Counted from the first letter of the stretch, positions 54,764-63,454 are shown. The stretch is DNA of 64,000 nt from Sphingomonas parva (ex Maeng et al. 2020) (GCF_004564275.1 NZ_SPDV01000035.1:25635-89634), one strand, 5' to 3'. Program-made: numbers and translations. Notes: generated from the sequence alone by a model not told the origin.

Positions 54764-57071
54764 AGACGCCACCCTTGCTGCAGATGAGGTTTTCGAGACG
54801 GGGCTGCGCGTCGTCGCCCGACGGCCGGGCCGCGACGAAGCTGCAGCGGCCGCCGGGCCACGAGGCGGTGAGGCGGGTCGGGCCGCCGAGGCCATCGACA
54901 TAAACCTGGCCATTGCCGGCAGACACATGGACGCGGTCGCTGCCCTCGGCGAGGACCTGCGCCCCTGGCGGCAGGGGGCGGCCGTCCTCGAGGAGGACCC
55001 GCATCAGGACTCCGCCCGATCGTTCGGCGGCGAAGCGCACCAGCGTCGCCGCCTTGGCAAACGGGCGAACCGCCAGCTCGTTGGAGGCGAGCGTCACATC
55101 GAGGGGAAGATCGGATTCGTCGATGCGGATCACGTTGCGCTCGAACGGCCGGAGCGCGGGAATGATCGCCGTGCCGCTGGCGTCGGTGACCGCGACGAGC
55201 TGGTTGTCGGCATAGACTTTGACGCCCTGAAAATCCCCGACCTTCACCGCCGCGAAGCTGGACCCGATCGTTCGAGAGGCGAAGACCCGTTTGCCGGCGA
55301 AGCCGATGCTGCCCGAAGCCGCGGCCCGCACGCCGGTCCGGCCGTGCGCGTGGCTGACTTGGGCGGTCAGCGCGGCCGAGCGCAGGTTGCGCGTCACCAC
55401 CGCGTCGAGCCCGTCGAGGGCGCCGGCGGTTGCGGCGATCCGATAGCCGGTGCCTTCGCCGGCCGGCGGGTCTTTCTGATAGGAGAGTCGCAGCGACGTG
55501 CCGCCCTTCGCCTCCATCCCCGCCGACGCGCTGCGCCGGCCACCGAACAGGAAGGCTGCGTGCAACCCGATCACCGTCTGGCGCTCGCCGGCAATGGCCC
55601 GGCGCGCGTAGAATTGCAGCGACGCGGACTTGCCGAGACGATGGTTGACGAACAGGCCGGCCAGACGCTCGTCCGGCTGGCCGCGAAAATCCCGGGCGAT
55701 GATGTTGAGGCCGGCGGCGCCGCGCGCGAACGGCACATCGGCAAAGGCCTGGACGGTGCGGCGCGGCAAAGGCTCGCCGTCGGGCAGGCCGATGAAGGCG
55801 TAATTGCGCGACGAGCTCTCGGCACGCACGCCGAGCGAGAGACCGCTGGTCCGACGCTCGAACGAGCCGGCGAGACGCACGCCGTTGCCGCGCTCCGAAT
55901 GGCTGAACGAAGCAGCGCCGCCGGCCACGCCGAGATTGCCGAGCGCGAAGGTCGCGCCGACGCCCGCCATCTGGGTGCGCCGGCTCGCCTGCAGATGCCC
56001 CTCCAGCGTGATGCCGTCGGTAAGCCCGTAACGATGCGTCGTCGAGGCCATGGGAGTGCCGTAATCGTTGCTGCTGAGGCCGAAGGCGCGGCGGACCAGG
56101 CCCGCTTCCCAGGAGAAATCATGGAGGCCGCGGCGCAGCAGGATGCTCGAGGCGTAATAGGATTGCTCCGACACCGTCTCGCGGCCGAGCAGGTCGCGCG
56201 TGACGATCTGGACCTTGCCGCCGCCCGACTGCACCGGCACGTCGGTGAGCTGGAACGGCCCGGGCCCGACCTCCCGCGTCGCCTGCAGGACGTTGTTGAC
56301 GTAGATGTCGACCACGCCGGGCAAGGTGGCGCTGCCGCCATAAGTCGGCAGCGGCATGGTCAGATAGCCGGGCTGGACGGTGAAATTGCGCCCATATTGC
56401 ACGCCGCCGAAGCGGACCGGCACGGAGCCGGGCCCGGAGGAGGAGATGCTGTCGCCGATCCTAAGCGTGGTGAGGGTCCGCGGCCGATCGAGTGTCCAGC
56501 CGCTCTCGAGCCGCACGAGCTTCTTCCCCGCGTCCCCGATCGTGCCAACGAAGGTGGTGGTCAGGACGCCGCGGCGTACGGCCATCCCGGCCTCGAACGC
56601 GCCGTTCAGGCTGGTGTCGCCGCGAGCATGCTCGACGAGCAGGTCGTAATTGAGAAAGCCGCCCGCCGCCGCGGGCGTCATGGCCATCGGCGCGGCCGGA
56701 GCGAGCGCGCTGGACTGCAGCTCGAACCCTTCGGCGGCGACCTCGATGGCGAGCGACTGGTCTTCTGCGGAGAGGCGCAGGCGCAACGCCTGGATGGTGT
56801 CGAGCCGGTACCAGCTCTCCCCTTCCCACGCGACCGGCGGCCCGGCGGGCGGGCGGAGGCGCCACAGCCGAAGTGTGGCCGCGGTGGCGTAGAGGCCGCC
56901 CTGGCCGTCCTCGAGAAGCATCGCCGGCTCGCGCGAGCGCTGGCCGTTCACGCTGACGTCGAGCAGCGCCGGCCGCAGACCAGCGGCCGGCTCCGCCGCC
57001 GCCGCCGGCACGCCCATCAGCGCGAGCAGGACGGCAGCGGCGAGACAGAGGCTATTTCGTGCCGGAGACAC
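54750..57071 (-). CDS. Outer-membrane usher protein of the pilus
   Basis: This 773-aa usher assembles pili through its beta-barrel pore. The start is GTG 57071 (protein begins SPARNSLCLAAAVLLALMGV after the initiator), giving a signal peptide cleaved near AAA-EP. It reads VWDRIT-like beta segments: LRIGDSISSSGPGSVPVRFG, YLTMPLPTYGGSATLPGVVD, RGLHDFSWEAGLVRRAFGLS and VPVQSGGGKVQIVTRDLLGR. No PapC-size plug is obvious by eye, which fits the smaller ushers of SCPU-type systems. The start sits inside the chaperone stop region, and the stop region holds the pilin start. Confidence 0.87.
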   Translation of the reverse strand: MSPARNSLCLAAAVLLALMGVPAAAAEPAAGLRPALLDVSVNGQRSREPAMLLEDGQGGLYATAATLRLWRLRPPAGPPVAWEGESWYRLDTIQALRLRLSAEDQSLAIEVAAEGFELQSSALAPAAPMAMTPAAAGGFLNYDLLVEHARGDTSLNGAFEAGMAVRRGVLTTTFVGTIGDAGKKLVRLESGWTLDRPRTLTTLRIGDSISSSGPGSVPVRFGGVQYGRNFTVQPGYLTMPLPTYGGSATLPGVVDIYVNNVLQATREVGPGPFQLTDVPVQSGGGKVQIVTRDLLGRETVSEQSYYASSILLRRGLHDFSWEAGLVRRAFGLSSNDYGTPMASTTHRYGLTDGITLEGHLQASRRTQMAGVGATFALGNLGVAGGAASFSHSERGNGVRLAGSFERRTSGLSLGVRAESSSRNYAFIGLPDGEPLPRRTVQAFADVPFARGAAGLNIIARDFRGQPDERLAGLFVNHRLGKSASLQFYARRAIAGERQTVIGLHAAFLFGGRRSASAGMEAKGGTSLRLSYQKDPPAGEGTGYRIAATAGALDGLDAVVTRNLRSAALTAQVSHAHGRTGVRAAASGSIGFAGKRVFASRTIGSSFAAVKVGDFQGVKVYADNQLVAVTDASGTAIIPALRPFERNVIRIDESDLPLDVTLASNELAVRPFAKAATLVRFAAERSGGVLMRVLLEDGRPLPPGAQVLAEGSDRVHVSAGNGQVYVDGLGGPTRLTASWPGGRCSFVAARPSGDDAQPRLENLICSKGGVYAAK
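57047..57059. repeat. 13-bp repeat at the chaperone/usher junction (copy 2)
   Basis: AGAGGCTATTTCG is identical to 54745-54757. On the minus strand the bases CGAAATAG contain the chaperone stop and also the codons after the usher GTG. Confidence 0.7.
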
Positions 57072-57780
57072 CCGTATTCTGCCCGCTCTTCTCGGGGAGG
57101 CGGAGCGATTCGAAGCGCGCCTGGTCGGCGATCTCGATCCGCTCGCCGAGCATCCACCGGCGCCGGCTGCCCGGAAGCACCGTGCCGAAGGTGACGCCGG
57201 AGAGGCGCAGCCCGACGGCGGCGCCGAGCTCCTCGGGCTCGACGCGGACATAGCCGCTGCCGCGATTGGCGGCTTCGGCGATCCAGCCGCGTTGCGCGTC
57301 GCGCCACACGCTCCACGCGAGCTCGCCGGGCTTGCCGGGCTGGAGCCCCGCGTAGAGCGGAATATCGAGCCGCAGCGCGACGCGGACGCCGGTGCCGACA
57401 GCCGCTTCCGGCACTTCCTCGACGATCAGCCGATAGGCGCCCTCGCTCGCGGCGGGGTTCCTGAGGCCAACCCGGACGATCTGCGTGCCCCCGGGCGGCA
57501 CGGTGAAGATCGGCGGCGACACGATCACCGCCGCGCTCTCCTGATAAGTGTCGCCGCCGTCCTGTTGGCTCCAGCCGAGGGCATGGGCCTGGATCGTGAC
57601 GGGGGCGTCCTCCACGTTGCGGACGGTGAGGCTGGCGGTCTTGCGCGCCTTGCCGATCTCCAGCCGCACGGGATCGATCTGCAACGTGCCGGCGGCGGCG
57701 GGAGCGCTGAGCCCCGCCGACGCCAGCAGAAAAGCACAGACCCCGCCGGCCAGCGCCCAATCAAGTTTCCGTCTTGCCAT
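57052..57780 (-). CDS. Periplasmic pilus chaperone (PapD-like)
   Basis: This 242-aa two-domain immunoglobulin-like chaperone donates a strand to pilins. The signal peptide ends near APAAAG. The domain has LQIDPVRLEIGKARKTASLT, TVPPGGTQIVRVGLRNPAAS and YRLIVEEVPEAAVGTGVRVA. I chose ATG 57780 because GGAG is 8 bases upstream; ATG 57798 (coupled to the upstream pilin stop by ATGA) would add 6 residues. It serves the SCPU-type pilins on either side. Confidence 0.9.
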   Translation of the reverse strand: MARRKLDWALAGGVCAFLLASAGLSAPAAAGTLQIDPVRLEIGKARKTASLTVRNVEDAPVTIQAHALGWSQQDGGDTYQESAAVIVSPPIFTVPPGGTQIVRVGLRNPAASEGAYRLIVEEVPEAAVGTGVRVALRLDIPLYAGLQPGKPGELAWSVWRDAQRGWIAEAANRGSGYVRVEPEELGAAVGLRLSGVTFGTVLPGSRRRWMLGERIEIADQARFESLRLPEKSGQNTGVSGTK

Positions 57781-57797
57781 GCGAGGTGCTCCAGTCA

Positions 57798-58316
57798 TCA
57801 ATAGGTGATCGTCACCGCGACGGTGTCCGAATAACTGCCGGCCGGGACCGATGTCTGACCGGCCGCGACACGGCCGTAGACGGTGAAATCCTGGGCGAGG
57901 CCGGTGCCGGTGTTGGCGACCGTCGCGGTGCTGCCGGTGCCGTCGCCCCAGACGCTGCTGCGGCCGCTGTCGGTGTAGAGATTGTAGCTGAGCTGGTTCG
58001 AGCCGGCGGTCATGCGGCGGTTGCCGAGGGTGGCGCCGGTGCCCGAGCCCGCGTCCGCCGACGCGGCCCAGGCCGTGCCGTTGGTGCAGGTGACGGTGAC
58101 GCCGCCGGTGCCGTCGACGTTGGAGCTGCTGAGCGTGTTCACCGCGCCGAACGCGATCGGGCTGGTCGTCACCGTGCAATTGGCGGTGACGGTGGCCGAT
58201 ACGTCGAGGCTCGAGCTGGCCGTCTGCGCGAAGGCCGGTGCGGCGCCGAAGCCCAGGGCCCCTGCGGCCGCGAGGACGGCGCCCGCACGACTGAGGTTGA
58301 AGACATTCCGATGCAT
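57798..58316 (-). CDS. SCPU domain pilin (major subunit candidate)
   Basis: This 172-aa pilin has a signal peptide (MHRNVFNLSRAGAVLAAAGA, cleaved near AFAQ). The domain has SLDVSATVTANCTVTTSPIA, two Cys (TVTCTNG), LSYNLYTDSGRSSVWGDGTG and the C-terminal strand SYSDTVAVTITY. Compared with the third subunit it shares the same YNLYTD-x-VWGDG block. GGGAGA is 8 bases before ATG 58316. It is the second gene of the pilus operon and probably the shaft. CtrA-like bases lie at 58423-58437. Confidence 0.9.
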   Translation of the reverse strand: MHRNVFNLSRAGAVLAAAGALGFGAAPAFAQTASSSLDVSATVTANCTVTTSPIAFGAVNTLSSSNVDGTGGVTVTCTNGTAWAASADAGSGTGATLGNRRMTAGSNQLSYNLYTDSGRSSVWGDGTGSTATVANTGTGLAQDFTVYGRVAAGQTSVPAGSYSDTVAVTITY

Positions 58317-58422
58317 GCTTGAGTCTCCCATCAACTGAGGCAGCGAGCCGCCCTTCGACTTGGCTGCACGCCGCTCACCTCTGCGCAAGGTGCGCAGTGC
58401 CGGGAAAATACGCAGGGGATGG

Positions 58423-58437
58423 TTAAGAAACTTTTTA
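58423..58437. promoter_or_regulatory. CtrA-like site upstream of the major pilin gene
   Basis: TTAA-N7-TTTA in GGTTAAGAAACTTTTTAG, an AT-rich island of 20 bases in GC-rich DNA, about 110 bases before the pilin start. It may be part of a promoter internal to the operon. CtrA binding is inferred, with one base off consensus. Confidence 0.4.
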
Positions 58438-58565
58438 GCATGTTTTGAGGGCGGTCGAGCCGCTCCGGACAGGGTGCGGAGACGGGCGCGCGGCCACCGC
58501 AGCGGGTGCGCTGCGGAGTGGAATTGCGGCTGTGGCGGCGGTTGAGCGGCGCGGCGCGCCCGGCG

Positions 58566-58943
58566 TCAGTAGCGGACGGTGATCCGGATCAGCTTGGCCG
58601 GCTCGGCGTCACGATATTGCCGAGGCTGCGGGCGAGCCTCACGGTCGGCAGAGGCAAGCGCCTCCGCCGGCTCGGCCTGTTCGTCGGTCGTCGCGGACCA
58701 GGAGGTGCCGCTGGTGCAGGCGATGTCGAGCATCTCCGCGCCGCGGGCGCTGCCGCGGGCCTCGACCTGCGGTTTCTCGATGCGCGACGGCGCCGAGACG
58801 GCGCAGCTCGGCTCGACGATGATGCTCACGCCGAGCAGGGCGCGGTCGTCGGCGCTGGCGCCGCTCGACATCGCGGCCAGCGAGACTCCGGCGAGCAGGG
58901 CTGCAGCCCGTCCGGTGGATCGCAGGCAAAGGCCGCTGGACAT
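58566..58943 (-). CDS. Short pilin-like secreted protein (first gene of pilus operon)
   Basis: This 125-aa protein has a signal peptide (RSTGRAAALLAGVSLAAMSS, cleaved near ASA-DD). The mature part has two Cys (EPSCAVSAP, DIACTSG) and ends AKLIRITVRY, a strand like the donor strands of the SCPU subunits. The central YNLYTD-x-VWGDG block is missing, replaced by an Ala/Glu/Gln-rich linker (DEQAEPAEALASADREARPQ). It is thus either a minor subunit or a shortened pilin. GGAGAAG precedes ATG 58943. Confidence 0.7.
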   Translation of the reverse strand: MSSGLCLRSTGRAAALLAGVSLAAMSSGASADDRALLGVSIIVEPSCAVSAPSRIEKPQVEARGSARGAEMLDIACTSGTSWSATTDEQAEPAEALASADREARPQPRQYRDAEPAKLIRITVRY

Positions 58944-58964
58944 CGAAGCTTCTCCGCTCGCCTG

Positions 58965-59009
58965 GGCGCCCGTGCGGGCGCCGAACGCTTTCCCTCTTAC
59001 TATAGAGGG
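58965..59009 (-). promoter_or_regulatory. Leader hairpin and dyad upstream of the pilus operon
   Basis: GGCGCCCG-TG-CGGGCGCC (58965-58982) is a perfect stem 20 bases before the first pilus gene. Beside it CCCTCT-TACTAT-AGAGGG (58992-59009) is a dyad. On the minus strand TATAGT inside it could be a -10 element. A good -35 is not visible. Confidence 0.4.
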
Positions 59010-59151
59010 GCGCGGCGGGCGCGGCCGTGAATCGCGGCTTCGGGCGACTGTCCCAGAAGGGCGCAGCCGATCGACGAGAGCTTCACGCCGCCGGTGGCGG
59101 ATAGAGCGCGATCCGCGCCTCAGGCCGATTCAGCCCGAGGCGATCTCGGTC

Positions 59152-59571
59152 TCAAGCGAAACGTTCCTTGAGGCCGAGCATTGCGATTGCGGCCTTGGCC
59201 GCTTCGCCGCCCTTGTCCTTCTCGTCGCGGCGGGCGCGGGTGAGCGCCTGGGCCTCGTTCTCGACGGTCAGGATGCCGTTGCCGATCGGCAGGCCGTCCA
59301 GCGTGAGGGCCATGATCCCACGCGCGCTTTCGTTCGAAACCACTTCGAAATGGTAGGTTTCGCCGCGGATGACGACCCCCAGCGCCACGAAGCCGTCGTA
59401 GCGCCCGGTCTCGGCTGCCAGGGCGATCGCCGCCGGCACTTCCAGAGCACCGGGAACGGTCACGGTCTCGTGGCCGTGCCCCGCCTCCTCCAGCGCGCCG
59501 CGCGCGCCTTCGAGGAGCAGGTCGTTCAGATGGTCGTAGAAGCGGGCTTCGACGATGAGGAAGCGGGCCAA
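59152..59571 (-). CDS. ribH: 6,7-dimethyl-8-ribityllumazine synthase
   Basis: This 139-aa enzyme condenses the ribityl-pyrimidine with dihydroxybutanone phosphate to lumazine, the step before riboflavin. Signature segments are [56 protein letters not shown] and [20 protein letters not shown]. The His of TYHFE is the catalytic one. It is the last gene of the rib cluster and starts one base after the ribBX stop. nusB is not next to it. Confidence 0.95.
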   Translation of the reverse strand: MARFLIVEARFYDHLNDLLLEGARGALEEAGHGHETVTVPGALEVPAAIALAAETGRYDGFVALGVVIRGETYHFEVVSNESARGIMALTLDGLPIGNGILTVENEAQALTRARRDEKDKGGEAAKAAIAMLGLKERFA

Positions 59572-59572
59572 G

Positions 59573-60679
59573 TCAATTCTCCAGCGGGATCGGTCGCTCG
59601 CCGACGATCTTCAGGCCATAGCCTTCGAGCGCGATCGGGGTGTGGTGGGTGTTGGTGAGCAGCACCATGTCGTGGATGCCGAGCGCCGACAGGATCTGCG
59701 CGCCGCCGCCATAATCGCGCAGCTGCTCCATGTCCTTCGTCTCGCCCTTGCCCGAGCGCGCATCGAGGATGTCGTGGATCGGAACCTGGCGGGTGAGCGC
59801 GACAATAACTCCGGAGCCTTCCGCGGCGATCGCCTGCATCGCGCCCTTCAGCAGCCCGCTCCGCGGGCTCGCCTCGCCGAACATGTCCTCGAACAGGCCG
59901 AGCTGGTGCATGCGCACCAGCGTGGGCCGCGAGGGATCGATCGTGCCCTTGATCAGCGCCACCGTCTCGGTGCCGAGCGCCTTGTTGAGGAACGAGCGGG
60001 CCGTCCAGGTGCCGCCCCAGATGCTCTCGAACGTCGCCTCGGCGGTCGGCTCGACGAGATGATCCTTCTTCAGCCGGTAGGCGATCAGGTCGCGGATCGT
60101 GCCGACCTTCAGCCCGTGGAGCTGGGCGAAGGCGACGAGATCGTCCATCCGCGCCATCGTCCCGTCTTCCTTCATGATCTCGCAGATCACGCCGGAGGGG
60201 TTGAGGCCGGCGAGCCGGGCGATGTCGACCGCCGCCTCGGTATGGCCGGCGCGGATCAGGACGCCGCCGTCGCGTGCGACGAGCGGAAAGACGTGCCCGG
60301 GCGTGACGATATGCTCGGGACCCTTGGAGGCGTCGATCGCGACCGAGATGGTGCGCGCGCGGTCGGCGGCCGAGATGCCGGTGGTGACTCCCTCCTTCGC
60401 CTCGATCGAGGTGGTGAAGGCGGTCTCGTGGCGAGTGCCGTTGTGGCGGCTCATCAGGCCGAGGCCGAGCTGATCGACCCGTGCCTTCGACATGGCCAGG
60501 CAGATCAGGCCCCGGCCGTGCCGCGCCATGAAGTTGATCGCGTCGGGCGTCGCCATCTGGGCGGGGATGACGAGATCGCCCTCGTTCTCGCGATCCTCGT
60601 CGTCGACCAGGATGAACATCCGGCCGTTGCGCGCCTCGTCGATCAGCTCTTCGGGGGTGGAGAGAAAACCGCGTTCCAT
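59573..60679 (-). CDS. 3,4-dihydroxy-2-butanone 4-phosphate synthase with degenerate GTP cyclohydrolase II domain
   Basis: This 368-aa protein has an intact RibB domain: [40 protein letters not shown] and [20 protein letters not shown]. The C-terminal half is related to GTP cyclohydrolase II but lacks the zinc cysteines. The region that should read C-x10-C-x-C is [20 protein letters not shown]. This is the RibBX layout known from other proteobacteria, so GTP cyclohydrolase II activity must be supplied elsewhere. It lies between ribE and ribH, overlapping ribE by one base. Confidence 0.9.
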   Translation of the reverse strand: MERGFLSTPEELIDEARNGRMFILVDDEDRENEGDLVIPAQMATPDAINFMARHGRGLICLAMSKARVDQLGLGLMSRHNGTRHETAFTTSIEAKEGVTTGISAADRARTISVAIDASKGPEHIVTPGHVFPLVARDGGVLIRAGHTEAAVDIARLAGLNPSGVICEIMKEDGTMARMDDLVAFAQLHGLKVGTIRDLIAYRLKKDHLVEPTAEATFESIWGGTWTARSFLNKALGTETVALIKGTIDPSRPTLVRMHQLGLFEDMFGEASPRSGLLKGAMQAIAAEGSGVIVALTRQVPIHDILDARSGKGETKDMEQLRDYGGGAQILSALGIHDMVLLTNTHHTPIALEGYGLKIVGERPIPLEN

Positions 60680-61281
60680 CAGCGTCTCAGCTCCATCATC
60701 CTGCCGATATAGCGGGCGAGGATGTCGATCTCGATGTTGACCGGGCGACCCGGCGCGAGTGCGGAGAAGGTGGTTCGCTCGGCAGTGTGGGGAATGATGT
60801 TGATCGCGAAGCGCACGCCGTCGCTGATCGGCTCGACCTCGTTGACCGTCAGCGAAACGCCGTCGAGCGCGATCGAGCCCTTGGCCGCGACATAGGCCTC
60901 CACGATCGGTGGGGCCACGATCGTGACGCGGGTCGATCCGCCGACCTCGGCCACCGCTTCGATCTCGCCGACGCCATCGACATGGCCGGTGACGATATGA
61001 CCGCCGAGCTCGTCGCCGAGGCGGAGCGAACGCTCGAGGTTGAGCCTGGCGCCCTCCTGCCAGAGGCCGGCGGCGGTGCGGTTCAGCGTCTCGGCCGAGA
61101 CGTCGACCGCGAACCAGTCGTCGCCCTTGTCGACGACGGTGAGGCAGACGCCCGAGCAGGCGATCGAGGCGCCGAGATCGATTCCGGCCATGTCGTAGCC
61201 GCAGCCGATGACGAGGCGGAGATCGCCTTTCTGCTCGACGGCGCGGACATGTCCGACGTCGGTGATGAGTCCGGTAAACAT
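60679..61281 (-). CDS. ribE: Riboflavin synthase, alpha chain
   Basis: This 200-aa enzyme dismutates two lumazines to riboflavin. The two lumazine-binding repeats start MFTGLITDVGHVRAV and continue with IACSGVCLTVVDKGDDWFAV then DVSAETLNRT in the first repeat, and GGHIVTGHVDGVGEIEAVAE then GSIALDGVSLTVNEVEPISD in the second. ATG 61281 begins the conserved MFTG. It lies 10 bases after the ribD stop and overlaps the ribBX start by one base. Confidence 0.95.
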   Translation of the reverse strand: MFTGLITDVGHVRAVEQKGDLRLVIGCGYDMAGIDLGASIACSGVCLTVVDKGDDWFAVDVSAETLNRTAAGLWQEGARLNLERSLRLGDELGGHIVTGHVDGVGEIEAVAEVGGSTRVTIVAPPIVEAYVAAKGSIALDGVSLTVNEVEPISDGVRFAINIIPHTAERTTFSALAPGRPVNIEIDILARYIGRMMELRR

Positions 61282-61291
61282 CGTCTTCCGA

Positions 61292-62317
61292 TCAGGTCCC
61301 GCGCGCGTCTCCGCGGCCGATATTTGCTTCGGTGGGCGGCGGGGGTGAGTGTCTGTCGCGCTCGTAGACTTCCAGGCGGTCGATTCCAAGCATCCGCGAA
61401 TCGGACATCCGCCAGCGGCGATGTGCCTCGGCGATGCTGGTCAGGCCGACATAGCCGATCGACGAGCGTCCCTCGCCGATCAGGATCGGCGCGCGGTAGA
61501 TCAGCATCCGGTCGACGAGGTCCGCCTGGAGAAAGGCGGAGGCGGCGCCGGAGCCGCCCTCGACGAGCAGATCGTTGACGTCTTCGAGCGCGAACACCTC
61601 GTCCGGGCTGCCAAGCCTCGCCCATCCCTCGACACCGTTGCCGCGGGTGAGGATGGCCCGCCGCGGCGACCAATCCTCGAGACCGGGCAGGCGAACGTCG
61701 AGCCCCGGCCGATCGGCCTCATAGGTGCCGCGGCCGACCAGGATCATGTCCGATCGGGCGCGCTCGCCATGGACGTGGGCGCGCGCGTCTTCCCCTGTGA
61801 TCCAGCGGCTCTCGCCCGAGGGAAGGGCGATCTTGCCGTCGAGCGACATGGCGAGCTTGAGCGTGACGAACGGGCGGCCGAGCCGAACGCGGGTGAGGAA
61901 GCCGGCAAGCGACGGCTCGGCGAGCGCGGCGCCGCAGCCGGTCTCGACCGCCACACCCGCGGCGCGGAGACGGGCGATGCCGCGGCCGTCCGTGCGGGGG
62001 TCCGGGTCGCCCAAGGCGATGACGACGCGGGCGACGCCGGCCTGCGCCAGCAGGTCGGCGCAGGCGGGGCCCCGCTCGCTGGGATGGGCACAGGGCTCGA
62101 GCGTGACGTAGACGGTGGCGCCACGCGCTTCCCGCCCCGCCTGGTCGAGCGCCATCGCCTCGCCATGAGGGCGCCCGCCAGCCTGTGTCCAGCCGCGGCC
62201 GACGAGGCGCCCTTGGTTGACGATGACGCAGCCGACCGACGGATTGGGCGCCGTGCGCCCGCGGCCGCGCTCGCCGAGGGCGACCGCGGCCTGCATCCAG
62301 CGCAGGTCTTCGCTCAA
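61292..62317 (-). CDS. ribD: Bifunctional pyrimidine deaminase/reductase RibD
   Basis: This 341-aa protein carries two riboflavin steps. The deaminase has GRTAPNPSVGCVIVNQGRLV, the zinc residues in RPHGEAMALDQAG and TLEPCAHPSERGPACADLLA, with His-Gly-Glu instead of the usual His-Ala-Glu. The reductase has RPFVTLKLAMSLDGKIALPS, SDMILVGRGTYEADRPGLDV and LVEGGSGAASAFLQADLVDR. I use TTG 62317, giving MSEDLRWMQAAVALGERG as in relatives; it overlaps the stop of the upstream gene (TTGA). ATG 62296 is the alternative. Confidence 0.92.
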   Translation of the reverse strand: MSEDLRWMQAAVALGERGRGRTAPNPSVGCVIVNQGRLVGRGWTQAGGRPHGEAMALDQAGREARGATVYVTLEPCAHPSERGPACADLLAQAGVARVVIALGDPDPRTDGRGIARLRAAGVAVETGCGAALAEPSLAGFLTRVRLGRPFVTLKLAMSLDGKIALPSGESRWITGEDARAHVHGERARSDMILVGRGTYEADRPGLDVRLPGLEDWSPRRAILTRGNGVEGWARLGSPDEVFALEDVNDLLVEGGSGAASAFLQADLVDRMLIYRAPILIGEGRSSIGYVGLTSIAEAHRRWRMSDSRMLGIDRLEVYERDRHSPPPPTEANIGRGDARGT

Positions 62318-62640
62318 ATGCCGAGCCGATCCAGGTCTTGGTCGAGCTTCTTGAACTGGCGCTGCCGCTCCTTCTGCAGCGCCTCGCGCTTCGCCTGATC
62401 CTTCTTCTGATCGGCGATGATCTCCGCGTCGGTGCGATTGGCGCTCCAGCTCTCGACGTAGATCATCTGCGGGCCGGGCTGGATGTTGGTCTTCCCGTCG
62501 GCGACGAAGAGCGCGATCAAGGCGGTCGGCATGATGATTGCGACGGCGGCAGCCGCCCATTGCACGGGACTGCGCTCGGCGGTGAAAGCGCGAACGTCGG
62601 CCCAGAGGGCGCGCGGGGACGAAGGACGGGGCAGCGGCAT
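62314..62640 (-). CDS. Small membrane-anchored coiled-coil protein
   Basis: This 108-aa protein has an N-terminal cytoplasmic segment (MPLPRPSSPRALWADVRAFT), one membrane helix (VQWAAAAVAIIMPTALIALF, about residues 26-46) and a charged C-terminal helix (DAEIIADQKKDQAKREALQK then ERQRQFKKLDQDLDRLGI) likely to form a coiled coil. Function unknown; I associate such genes with the ribD side in sphingomonads. It starts ATG 62640. The stop overlaps the ribD TTG start. Confidence 0.72.
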   Translation of the reverse strand: MPLPRPSSPRALWADVRAFTAERSPVQWAAAAVAIIMPTALIALFVADGKTNIQPGPQMIYVESWSANRTDAEIIADQKKDQAKREALQKERQRQFKKLDQDLDRLGI

Positions 62641-62676
62641 GGCCCGAAGATAGAGTTTCGCCCCGGTTTTCGCCAC

Positions 62677-62710
62677 CCCCTCCTCCCGCCACGGGATGCG
62701 GGAGGAGGGG
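62677..62710 (-). terminator. Perfect 13-bp hairpin after tonB
   Basis: CCCCTCCTCCCGC (62677-62689) pairs with GCGGGAGGAGGGG (62698-62710). It begins 8 bases after the tonB stop on the minus strand and lies upstream of the small membrane-protein gene. It has no T-run, but its strength and place suit transcript ending or mRNA stabilisation. Confidence 0.65.
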
Positions 62711-62717
62711 CCGAACG

Positions 62718-63395
62718 TCACTCCGGCAGGACCCACTTGATCGCGTTGGAGACCGTGTCGGTGGTCGGGTTGCCAGCGCTGTCGCGCGCCGGGGTGAAGC
62801 GGGCGCGCTGCTTCATGATCCGGCAGGTCGCGGCGTCGAGCGCGGAGGAGCCGCTCGAGCCGGTGATGGTGCAGCCGGTCACCCGGCCGTTGGTGCCGAC
62901 GCTGAGCTGGAAGCGGGCAACGCCCTGCTCCTCGCCGCGGATCGCCGCCGCCGGATAATCGGCGTCGGAGACGTAGGAGGCGAGGTTCGCCCGGGCGCGG
63001 GCGCTCTCGATCTTCTTCGGCTCGGGAGCCGGAGGATCGGCGAGCGGCTTCGCCTCGGTGATACCGGGAGGAGTCCAGGCCGGCGGATCGACACGCGGCG
63101 TCTGTGTGGTCTCGACGAACACCGGTGCGACGGGTGTCGCCACGATCGGTTCGGGGACAAAGACTTCGGAGATATGCTGCGGCTCGACCTGCTTCTTCAC
63201 CTGCTCCACGGGTTTGGGGGGCGGTGGCGGATCCTTGGGCAGAGGGATGCTGGTGACCTCGATTATGCCTGGGGGCCGCTTGAAGACCTCGGTCTTGGCC
63301 AAGGCCAGTGCGGTGATCCCGGCGGCGTGCATCGCCATCACGATGGCGATGGCGGTGCCGTTGCTCCTGGTCGGTTGGGCGAAGCTGCCTTGCAT
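62718..63395 (-). CDS. tonB: Energy transducer TonB
   Basis: This 225-aa TonB links the proton-motive force to outer-membrane receptors. The N-terminal anchor is MQGSFAQPTRSNGTAIAIVM then AMHAAGITALALAKTEV. A Pro-rich spacer follows (IPLPKDPPPPPKPVEQVKKQ, APEPKKIESARARANLASYV). The C-terminal domain has YPAAAIRGEEQGVARFQLSV, the conserved G-x-V segment, TGSSGSSALDAATCRIMKQR and KWVLPE. GAGGAGAAGG is just before ATG 63395. exbB and exbD are not in the window. The receptor at 19.8 kb is a plausible partner. Confidence 0.93.
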   Translation of the reverse strand: MQGSFAQPTRSNGTAIAIVMAMHAAGITALALAKTEVFKRPPGIIEVTSIPLPKDPPPPPKPVEQVKKQVEPQHISEVFVPEPIVATPVAPVFVETTQTPRVDPPAWTPPGITEAKPLADPPAPEPKKIESARARANLASYVSDADYPAAAIRGEEQGVARFQLSVGTNGRVTGCTITGSSGSSALDAATCRIMKQRARFTPARDSAGNPTTDTVSNAIKWVLPE

Positions 63396-63435
63396 GTCCT
63401 TCTCCTCTCTCACCTTCTTATGTGACTTTATCTCA

Positions 63436-63454
63436 TAACATGATGTTACAACAT
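63436..63454 (-). promoter_or_regulatory. Nested palindromes upstream of tonB
   Basis: TAACAT-G-ATGTTA (63436-63448) is a perfect palindrome, overlapped by ATGTTACAACAT (63443-63454), itself nearly symmetric. This AT-rich element lies 41 bases upstream of the tonB ATG. The ATGTTA..TAACAT shape resembles Zur- or Fur-family boxes; that assignment is a guess. Confidence 0.5.

Noticed and set aside
62296..62736. FMN riboswitch before the rib genes
   Set aside because: ribD is preceded directly by another coding gene with only a 4-base overlap, and I see no conserved FMN aptamer elements.
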